Origin: Crossaster papposus
Lineage: Eukaryota > Echinodermata > Asteroidea > Velatida > Solasteridae
Assembly (NCBI GenBank): GCA_037893245.1
Contig: JBAIAA010000238.1
Location: 1,488,001-1,552,000, forward strand
Reading direction: 5' to 3'
DNA: 64,000 bases
A program made the translations under genes and the position numbers. Below, in pieces: positions 55,652 to 64,000 of this stretch (positions within the stretch are counted from its first letter, which is position 1; every line of letters begins with the position of its first letter). The notes under the pieces are model-generated. The model made no database searches. It had not been told where the DNA came from and saw only the letters and a program-made list of their open reading frames with translations.

Positions 55652-55969
55652 GAGTGTCGTGGCCGAGTGGTTAAGAGCGTGTGTTTTCTGTTCCACTGAG
55701 CGTGAGTTCGAATCCCGGCCGTCGACACGTGTGTCCTTAAGCAAGGCAATTAAATCACTATTGCTTCGTCCTTCGGATGGGACGTAAAGCCGTTGGTCCC
55801 GTGTGTGTGTATTGTGTATATATTGAACCTGGACGCGCACGTAAAAGAACCCAGTCACGCTTATCGCTAAGAGTCATTTTCCTACTCGGGTTTCTTCAGG
55901 CTTACGAGCTACAGTGCCTTGGGCGCTTTTGAGGAATCCTCGGTTTCATTGCCGAAAAGAAATAATAAT
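55652..55969 (+). mobile_element. Complete SINE inserted in GPCR copy 7
   Basis: Head GAGTGTCGTGGCCGAGTGG, box B GAGTTCGAATCCCGG, body CACGTAAAAGAACCCAGTCA, a 3' domain ending CTACAGTGCCTTGGGCGCTT and CGGTTTCATTGCCGAAAAG, and an (AAT)n tail. Outside it the gene reads AGCCATG / AATATCTTGG without gain or loss, so there is no target duplication. Confidence 0.9.
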
Positions 55970-56526
55970 AATATCTTGGTCGTCGGCTGAATGCTGGTGA
56001 CACGACGTAGGGTGATAAGCATCAGTGGATTCAGTAGGAGGTTGAGAAAGATGGCGAACACCGATAAAGTCTTGACAAGACTTGCAAATGGCGACGACAA
56101 AATTGCATCTTCATCTGCTGTAGAGTCTGTTGTCGGTTGTGCATTGGATGTATTTTCCATAGTTGCTGGATGAATCGAGCAGACTCAAAAGGATTTGTTC
56201 TAACGACTATGATTTCTCCCGCCATTCACAGATACTGAAGAACAACTTGGTTGCCAGGGGTCACAGTTCCCGCCAAGTTCAACGTGCCATTGACAGAGCC
56301 AAAGCCGTACCCAGAAATTTGGCTCTACAGGTAAAGGCCCCCCAGGCTAATGCCAAACCCATGATCCCCCTGGTGACTACCTTTCACCCCAGTCTCCCTT
56401 CCCTTCGCAAAATCACTAACGACAGCCATCACATTCTCCACACTTCAGATCGCCTTGTCCGGGCCATCCCCGACAGCCCTGTATTGGCCTATAGACGCCC
56501 TCAAAATCTACGAGACCTCATTGTTC

Positions 56527-57048
56527 AGCTGCACGACTGGTATCGCGGTCCAAGAAGAGGAACAACATAACACCCGTCCTAAAGAGCCTACACTGGTTAC
56601 CAGTTCAATCTAGAATTCATTACAAAGTTATGCTCATCATTTTCAAAGGCATCCACGGTCTGTGCCCAGATTTCATCTCCCAACTTGTTATCCCTTATAC
56701 GCCATCAAGATCCCTCAGGTCATCCGCACAGCAGCTCCTCACCATCGGTTCAAGCAGGACCAAAACCTATGGAGAAAAGACATTTTCAATTGCAGGCCCA
56801 CGGCTCTGGAACTCTCTTCCACAATCTCTCCGATCCGAAACTGAACTGCAACTTTTCAAGAAACATCTAAAGACCCATTTGTTTAAATTGGCTTTTCAGT
56901 GACTGTTATCAACCAACTGACACACAGCTATTTTTTGTTTTGTTTACCATTTTATTTTGCATTAATATTGACTGTTAAGCGCATTGAGAGATCCGGTGGA
57001 TCTGAAATGCGCTATATAAGAACCTGCTATTATTATTATTATATTATT
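56527..57048 (+). mobile_element. 3' fragment of a CR1/L2-like LINE nested in the Penelope element
   Basis: Flanked by ATTGTTC duplicates (56520-56526, 57049-57055). Encodes the reverse transcriptase C-terminus (VLKSLHWLPVQ, RLWNSLPQSLRSETELQ, FKKHLKTHLF) and ends GCGCTATATAAGAACC plus (ATT)n. Confidence 0.92.
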
Positions 57049-57921
57049 ATTGTTCGAGCCGAAGTTCACAGCTTGGATGCATCTCCCCCCATCCAGCACG
57101 GAACTTTCAAGTGCAGTTCTAGATGTGTGGTCTGCCAGATCCACATTCAGGAGTCTGACTCCTTTTCTGGCCACTCTTCTGGTACTACTCATAGAATTAT
57201 TGGTAACATCACTTGCAGTACATCTAATGTCATATATCTCATCTCTTGCAGGTTTTGTGGAGTTCAGTATGTCGGAGAGACCAAAAATGCCCTAAAAAAG
57301 CGTTTCTACGGTCATCGATCGACTGTCAACACCAAGAAACTGGATACCCCTGTAGGACATCACTTTAACCAGCCTAACCATTGTATTTCTGATATGATTC
57401 TTCAGGGCATAGAATCACTTGGCCATTGGAAAGAATCAGTCCGCCTCAGCCGGGAGAAAGTTTGGATGAATCGTCTTCGAACTATTCAACCACATGGGCT
57501 TAACATCCAACTAGGAAATGATTAACTTCTATTTTTTTCTCCATTTGTCATCTGTTTCAGATTCATTCCTTGCCAGAATTCTGTTTTTGTTTGTTCTCAC
57601 TCCTTCTGCGTTTTCCTCAAACCCCCCCCCCCCCCCCCCTCCTCATTACTCCTATTCATACTTCTTTGTTAGTTCTTCCCTTTGATCTCCACCCTGGACC
57701 CCTTTCCTTGTGGCTTTACCCTTTCTTTTTTTGTTCCTACCCTGCCTTTGATCCTACCCACACTGACCTCACCCTTTAATCCCTCAGCCTAATCCTCCTT
57801 TTGTTGTTTGTTCTATTGAACTCTGTGCTTTTTTCTTTTGTGTTTTTTCAGCGTCTATGATGTGCATCATGCTGTATGTTGCCCTATATATGTTTGTTTC
57901 TTGTACACAGTCATTTAGTCT

Positions 57922-57947
57922 CTGAAGAAGATCTTGTTAAGATCGAA
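57922..57947 (+). ncRNA. Possible hammerhead-ribozyme core at the Penelope 3' end
   Basis: CTGAAGA (fits CUGANGA), then GATCTT-GTT-AAGATC as a perfect 6-bp stem II, then GAAA. Hammerhead motifs are known in Penelope-like elements. Stems I and III were not established, and the position before the stem is an A-C mismatch. Confidence 0.35.
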
Positions 57948-59775
57948 ATATTAGGCCCTCTTAACTTATTTGAGAAGTTATTAATAACAGATTTATTTTG
58001 AAAGTTATTTAGCTGAAAATTGAAGATTATTTTACTGACACGTGCCATTCAAGAGGCTATACACGTCATGCTCATTTGCTAGAAGACCATACAGTTTGTA
58101 CATGTAGGCTACATGTGTGCACCGTCGGTATCTAAATGAAAGTCAAGTAGTTTAGTTTGTTGATATTTCCAATGTCCAAGGTTCTAACTTTTTCTATGGG
58201 TGCAGCACAATTCTTCAGATCAGCTTGAGAATTGTGGAGTTTTCCTTAAATACGTGTGTCGTCGAGATCAGATCTGATCCTTTGGCACTGTGAAGTATAA
58301 TCTGTTTTGGTCTATTACGTGTGTACTGCTTCCCAACATTTAGTAAACCAAAGTTTAATTGTCTGCTGTCGAGCATCATCATCAGGCCTAATGAGATAAT
58401 AATTTGAATCTGCGGCGTACTGAGCCAGGTGATTGACAAACGGTTTGATGTAATAATAATAACCTTTGTGGCTTTAAGATGAGTAATGTGCATCTCTTTA
58501 TGAGCAACTTTTATTCTTCTATTCTGTCAATTATTGTGATCGTGCCATAAATTAGCCCTAAGATGATATGTGTACTGGTGCAAATGTTTACCCAAACTAA
58601 ATTACGACCCTTCTAATGCATCGATCCTTCATACATCTATTAAGTTAATGGCTGATTACAGATTTATCTGCCCAATATTGAGAAATCATTGCTGATATAC
58701 ATGTATGCCATAGAGGTAGTACACTGTGGAATCGGGTACCCGATTGAAAAAAAACCGGAGGTTTTTGAAATCTTTGCCTTGGCTTTGGCTTCGCCTCCGT
58801 CTTATGAACATTGAGAACATGCTGAGAAGCAAAACAAATGGAAATAGTCTAACTTTTAGCTTTATTTCTAAAGCATTAACAGGCACCAGCATGAGTTCCC
58901 ACAATTACGGGTCAAAAATCGACGTTAGAAGACAAAGACAAAGCCAAGGATTATAAAAACCCATAGTAAAACATTTGGCAGTTGAAGCAGCAAAAGTTCT
59001 CAAAATGTAGGGAACATGGTGCTTTACAACTATAAACTAGATTCAGTTTTAGTTCTATAAATGTTGTATATTTCGAGAAAACAATATTCTAAGATTTAGA
59101 TTTTAATTTCAAATTTGACTATTGCGACGACATTCAGCATCCAGGGTGCGTTCTCATTCAACCGAATTCAGCTACACATGCGTCACGCACTGGATCGACC
59201 AATAGTTGCACTTGTGTGCGCATATGTGTTGTTCCGGGGTTTTCTTGATAGTCCGAAAGTTCAATAGTCCGAAAGTTTGATAGTCCGAATCAACGATATG
59301 GTTCGATAGTCCGAATCGACAGTAAGGTGAAGACAGGTTGCCTAAAAACTAAAACTTGCCTCGCCAAGGGCTGTGCATTGAAACTGCGTACTCGAGTATA
59401 AACCAACTGTTGATGTACTTAACAAGCTACACATTAACTTTTCAGACGATGTAAGCCAAAAGTTTTAAATGTCATTTGTTGGAATTTTCAAAATGAAACT
59501 AGGAGGCTATATACATGTAGTTTAACAATCTATTTCAAATTAATGACACTCACAAATTTGCAGTTTACACCTTATTAACCAAAGCTAACTGTAAACACAT
59601 CTATCTTGCTGTTTTGGCAGTATTATAGTGCAGACCATTATGAACAAGATGAAAAGGAACTTCTGAGATTTAAAACTTGAGGTTGGGTTTCTTTAACTGG
59701 CCCCTGGGTACCCGTGTTTTATGTAATCAGGTACCCGGTTCCCAAACTACCCCTAGTGCACACCCCTAGTCTCAT

Positions 59776-60752
59776 CTATGGTCCAAATCTCTGCAGTAGG
59801 TTTTGACGCCAGCCAGATAGTACAGTAAATAGTGTGTGGCGAAGGTCCTTGTTCCTCAGGTAGTAAATAATGACATTCACCCAGCCATTGGACACCACCA
59901 GAGCCTGCGTGAACATGAAGACCAAGAAATTTGTTGAAGTCCCCCAAGGATTTTGTGAAGCTATCACTAGCATGATCACTGTAGGAATCCAGGTGACTAC
60001 TAAAGTCCCTGTTATGATGATGATGGTGGTGGTTGATCTGGTGTTTATTCTCCGTCCACCTTGACCATTGCCTGCTTGGTTTTCAGCAGCAATGCGTCTG
60101 GCTTGATTGCGTGCTATAACGGTGATGTGTGCGCGTATAGGATGAATATAGTTAGTAGCGCAAGTATTGTTATTATAACAATTAAATACACTCTCCAGTC
60201 ATATGTCTTTGACCCACAAAGTCTTTTGTCATTATGAGTAACATGTATGGTATAATAAGGATGAATCCCATTCAGCAGAACGGAGAATACGATCAATGCA
60301 GCCCATGTGCTACATACAATTATCTTGGATTTTAACACGGTCATCATTGAGGGGTACCGCAAAGGTCGCGAAATAGCAATGTAACGATCCACAGTGACTA
60401 GAAGAAGGGCACTAATACTAGTCGCAGAAAAAATAAATTGAATCGCGTGGAGTGCGATGCAAAAAAAATTACCCAGCAGCCACGTTTTGGCAAACAACGC
60501 CATCAGGTTCGGGATCGCCCACAAGCTGCCGCACAGATCAGACACGGTGAGAGAAGCCATGAATATCTTGGTCGTCGGCTGAATGCTGGTGACACGACGT
60601 AGGGTGATAAGCATCAGTGGATTCAGTAGGAGGTTGGGAAAGATGGCGAACACCGTTAAAGTCTTGACGAGACTTGCAAATGGCGACGACAAAATTGCAT
60701 CTTCATCTCCTGTAGAGTCTGTGGTCGGTTGTGCATTGGATGTATTTTCCAT
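59776..60752 (-). pseudogene. Class A GPCR, array copy 8, 2-bp frameshift
   Basis: Full-length homology from MENTSNAQ (60752) to RFGP (59776). The length is 977 bp against 975 in the intact copies: TGTGTGCGCGTATAGG replaces TGTGTGCGTATAGG near 60130, shifting frame at the end of TM5 (LYAHTSPL). Everything else is open. As the lesion is a single GC dinucleotide duplication, a sequencing error or a segregating null allele is possible. Confidence 0.9.
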
Positions 60753-61275
60753 AGTTGCTGGATGAATCGACAGAAGTTATTGATAACAGATTTATTTTGA
60801 ATGTTATTCAGCTGAAAATTGAAGATTATTTTACACGTGCCAATCAAGAGGCTGTATACACGTCATGCTCATTTGCTAGAAGAGCATACAGTGTGTACAT
60901 GTAGGCTACGTGTATGCACCGTCGGTATCTAAATGAAAGTCAAGTAGTTTAGTTTGTTGATATTTGAAATGTCCGATGTTCTAACTTTTTCTATGGGTGC
61001 AGCACAATTCTTCAGATCATCATTAGAATTGTGGAGTTTTCCTCATACATGTACATGTACGTGTGTCGTCAAGATCAGATCCGATCCTTTGGCACTGTGA
61101 AGCATAATCTGTTTTGGTCTATTACATGTACATGTATGTGTGTACTGCTTCCCAACATTTAGTCAACCAAAGTTTCATTGTCTGCTGTCGAGCATCGTCA
61201 TCAGGCCTAATGAGATAATAATTTGAATCTGCGGCGTACTGAGCCAGGTGATTGACAAACGGTTTGATGTAATAA

Positions 61276-62417
61276 TAATAACCTTTGTGGCTTTAAGATG
61301 AGTGATGTGCATCTCTTCATGAGCAATTTGTATTCTTCTATTCTGTCAATTATTGTGATCGTGCCATAAATTAGCCCTAAGACGCTATGTACTGGTGCAA
61401 ATGTTTACCCAAACCAAATTATGACACTTCTAATGCATCGATCCTTTATACATCTAAATCCGTGTTCGCACTGGACTTTTTTGTTGGGAAGGTTTTACTG
61501 AGACGATGGTAAAATAAAAAATGGTCAAATGTTACCACTGTTCGCACTTGGACTTTCGACACGGGAAAATTTTACCAAGACCGTGGGATAAGTAGCCAAG
61601 CTGTCATTATAATGACTCATGAGGGCGCTTTGCGTGACCTTTTTGCATTGACCCCGGTGTAGCCATTCGCGATCGCGCGATCGCTTTTTGTTCCATCATT
61701 GATGCCATGCCATTGTAGGTACTGTATTGCATCCGTTGTCGTGCTTTCTTTCGTCGTAAGACACGTTGACGTTCTTTATTATCATTTGGAAATGATGCAC
61801 TGGTAGCACCAATCAAACTTCCGACTGTATCAATAATAATATCTGCCATAATATTGACCAAAGGAACCCCAACTCTACGTAATCTTTTTGCAGAACCACG
61901 TGCGAATGTGATCACGATGCGATGCATGTAGCGTGCCCGCATGTAAACAATACAAAGAGCGCATGCGCAGTGCCTTGTATAGCGTGACTTTGCACTGGAG
62001 GGCCGGGTGGACGTTTTCTTGGGACGCTTTTACCGAGTCGCGCTGTTCGCACTGGACTTATCGTCTAGGGAAAAGTGACCAGGGACGTTTTCCCGGGCAG
62101 CAGTTGGCCGGTAGAAGTACCCACTGGACTCGGGAGAAGTACATGAGTGGAAAACGTCCTAGGCTGTCCGCAGTGGACTTAAAATGGGAAAAGGACCCAT
62201 CGTCTAGGTATGTTTTATCATTTTAAGTCCAGTGCGAACATGGCTTAAGTTAATGGCTGAATACAGATTTATCTGCTCAATATTGAGAAATCATTGCTGA
62301 TATACATGTATGCCATAGAGGTAGTACACTGTGGAATCGGGTACCCGATTAAAAAACAAACCGGAGGTTTTTGAAACCTTTGCTTTGGCTTTGGCTTCGC
62401 CTCTGACTTATGAATCA
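61276..62417 (-). repeat. Incomplete ninth array unit, no receptor gene
   Basis: Follows the other units from CTTTGTGGCTTTAAGATG to CTCTGACTTATGAATCA and then stops. It contains the Harbinger-like element 61458-62245. Confidence 0.88.
61458..62245. mobile_element. Harbinger-like element, longest copy, TAA target duplication
   Basis: TAA at 61455-61457 and 62246-62248; ends ATCCGTGTTCGCACTGGAC and GTCCAGTGCGAACATGGCT. It has about 260 bp more interior than the other copies, holding a minus-strand 111-codon frame (61607-61942) with basic stretches (RRKKARQRM) and no recognised domain; it could be a leftover of the autonomous element's coding region. Confidence 0.72.
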
Positions 62418-62711
62418 GGCCTTCATTTTTAGAAATTCGTGGAGCTCAGTTAATCGCTCTCCTGGAAAATCTGAGGATCTCAATTTGAGCACCCAAAATT
62501 GCTCTCCTGGGAAGTCCGAGGAGCTCGATTTGCATGTTTTGTGCTCAAAGTAAAAAATGAATCTAAATCATTTCCTGAAGCCTAGCTTTCATATGGTTTC
62601 GATCCAATTCGTTAAATTCAATTTGTTTGTTTGGTACACACACAAACTACAGAATGAATAAGAAAAAGGTAATAATTTACTACAAAGGTCAAAAGAGTTC
62701 GGGGCACCAAT

Positions 62712-62942
62712 TTTGTTTTTAGTTGGGTCCGAGTTGGTAGTGGTTGGGTCCGAGTTGGTAGTGGGTCCGAGTTGGTTTTGGGTCCGAGTTGGTAGTGGGT
62801 CCGAGCTGGCATGGGTCCGAGTTGGTAGTAGGTCCGAGTTGGTATGGGTCCGAGTTGGTAGTGGGTCCGAGTTGGTAGTGGGTCCGAGTTGGTAGTGGGT
62901 CCGAGTTGGCATGGGTCCGAGTTGGTTTGGGTCCGAGTTGAC
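62712..62942. repeat. Minisatellite GGTCCGAGTTGGTAGTG ending in GAGTTGACCTGA
   Basis: About 14 units of 14-20 bp, with a GGTCCGAGTTGG core and variable linkers. It ends GAGTTGACCTGATAC, nearly the same as the right end of the element at 28616 (GAGTTGACCTGACAC). Confidence 0.88.
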
Positions 62943-64000
62943 CTGATACTGTACATGTACATGTACCGGTACATGTATTAGATCGCGCACAACACTGGCT
63001 GCACAGTATTAGATCGCGCACAACACAAATACATATCATTATGTACGTACGACCACACACCACACTCAACACGTACGTACGTGTGCTTAAGCCGCCCATT
63101 TGGAAGCGCGTCCATTTTATCGAAAATAGGGGTGTTGGTATTACAAAGTAGGTGGTTTTAATTGCTCAGCCCATCCATTTCATAATTGTTTTGTGTTTTC
63201 ACTTCATCGGAGGTTTATTTATTTAGTTTTACATTATAAATATTTATAAACTTATCTCAACCAAAATTATTATTTCATTTTATTCACTTAACGGCGGTGC
63301 ACGTCTGAATGACGATCCTGCCAGTAACCTTGATCATAATGGAACGTGCTACATGTCGTTGATGAAAAGAAAATGGCTAATGTATATACATGATGTATGG
63401 GATGGACACATGTACAGTGGTTGTATGGCCGACCGGGTCATACTCGCCGCGCTGGTGCTACGCGGTGCGTGCCGAGTAATTATTTTCATGTCCGAGGGTA
63501 TCGGATAGCGCCCAGTTCATAAATGTGGCTAATCTAACTTTGTTTCCTTTCAGCTGTTTAATCTCGGCAGCAGCCATCATCCCGCCACGTGCGCGTAGTT
63601 AAGGAAACTTTTCAACATTATAAATATTCATAACGCGTTGATTGACATGACACTTCACTGCATTAACCAATAACCGCGAAGCTCAGGAACGATGAATATT
63701 TATTTTCTTAAAATTGACATGCGCCATAAACAGCGTGTTCGATTACTCACTCGACTAGTAACTGCGATGTTTACAAAATCCTTGCGATGACTATGGGTGA
63801 ATTTTACGTGGGTATTCGACTTACTTTTGTTGAATTTTTTTTTGCAACAAAATCGTTCAAACATCGGGATGATAAGTTAAGAAATCAAGTATATAAAATT
63901 CGGATTGACAAGATTTTACTGTTGGCTTTTATGTAGACAAAAACTGAGCTTACAAATTTACCCAGGAGCGCTATTATTCGCGCGCCAGAAACCGTGTTGA
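62943..64000. other. Terminal stretch, nothing recognised
   Basis: Short ACATGTAC and ACGTACGT palindromes near 62950-63080, then AT-rich DNA. No FLII exon or other coding exon was identified. Confidence 0.4.

Larger units (their letters stand above)
54416..56160 (-). pseudogene. Class A GPCR, array copy 7, broken by two insertions
   Basis: N-terminal part (MENTSN to TSIQPTTKI) at 55970-56160; a SINE at 55652-55969 splits it from MASLTVSDLC; the middle runs from 55651 to 55265 and has a small deletion near 55290 that shifts frame after DKILCVSK; a 452-bp insert (54812-55263) follows; the C-terminal part ends RFGP at 54416. A Penelope fragment starts 19 bp upstream of the start codon. It cannot encode a receptor. 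Confidence 0.93.
56179..57973 (+). mobile_element. 5'-truncated Penelope-like retroelement with GIY-YIG domain
   Basis: The first part (56179-56526) encodes the linker region after the reverse transcriptase (VTTFHPSLPSLRKI, YRRPQNLRDLIV). After a nested LINE (56527-57048) the frame resumes with RAEVHSLD, the cysteine pair block KCSSRCVVC, and the GIY-YIG endonuclease VIYLISCRFCGVQYVGETKN at its core, with KKRFYGHR and SREKVWMNRL, ending at 57525. A C-rich 3'UTR and a CTGAAGA..GAAA motif follow. It sits directly upstream of GPCR copy 7; 2 bp of target are missing. Confidence 0.9.
32337..62417 (-). repeat. Tandem array of nine GPCR-bearing units
   Basis: The unit runs from CTTTGTGGCTTTAAGATGAG through a GGGTACCC-containing spacer and a GATAGTCCGAAGGTTC mini-repeat to a minus-strand receptor gene and its upstream region. 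Starts: 32337, 35217, (unit 3 left part lost, resumes 40083), 42689, 47078, 50232, 53052, 58461, 61276. The base unit is about 2.8 kb; longer ones contain insertions. Unit 9 stops at 62417 before its gene. Units 1 and 6 (and the first part of 7) are almost identical, as are the genes of units 4 and 5. Confidence 0.93.

Noticed and set aside
55652..55730. tRNA-Ser/Leu-like sequence as a real tRNA gene
   Set aside because: It is the head of a SINE with body and tail; the same head is found in other SINE copies with a degenerate cloverleaf.
62589..63099. LGPTTNSDPLPTRT-type frames
   Set aside because: They are translations of the GGTCCGAGTTGG minisatellite.
63540..63600. Possible FLII exon after a TTTCCTTTCAG acceptor
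   Set aside because: The frame that follows (LFNLGSSHHPATCA, then stop) has no leucine-rich-repeat character.

Overview
The window is nuclear DNA from an animal, most likely an echinoderm or a close deuterostome relative. The genes are split by introns with canonical GT/AG sites, there are tRNA-derived SINEs, LINE and Penelope fragments and many short inverted-repeat transposons, and a tandem family of single-exon rhodopsin-class receptors resembles the lineage-specific chemosensory receptor clusters known from sea urchins and sea stars. The species is not determined; the phylum call is an inference.

Left part, 0.7-19 kb: two housekeeping genes on the minus strand. ALYREF (mRNA export adaptor) occupies about 0.73-6.44 kb; its last exon is not found and its second exon is shot through with small indels. 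RPL3 (ribosomal protein L3) occupies 11.55-18.95 kb and can be followed through nine exons (404 aa), including a first exon that holds only the start codon behind a 5'TOP-like start. Two of its introns carry copies of a box C/D snoRNA that resembles SNORD83 (U83).

Middle part, 19-32 kb: repeat-rich DNA with a textbook 728-bp non-autonomous hAT element (8-bp target duplication), two abutting minisatellites (11-bp and 13-bp units), SINEs, a broken protein-primed-type DNA polymerase B fragment, and the first three exons of flightless-1 (FLII) on the plus strand. FLII intron 1 contains a 1.5-kb element whose two ends are inverted 16-bp minisatellites. No later FLII exon was recognised.

Right part, 32.3-62.4 kb: a tandem array of nine units of about 2.8 kb (longer where insertions sit), each complete unit with one minus-strand single-exon GPCR of 324-325 aa. 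Five copies are intact, one is C-terminally truncated, one has a 2-bp frameshift, and one is broken by a SINE and a TTAA-flanked insert, with a Penelope fragment (itself holding a nested LINE fragment) just upstream of its start. Spacers contain a near-perfect 992-bp palindrome, Harbinger-like MITEs and a hAT-like piece. The array lies downstream of FLII exon 3, so it is either inside a very large FLII intron or marks where FLII was cut. The last 1.5 kb holds another minisatellite and no recognised gene.
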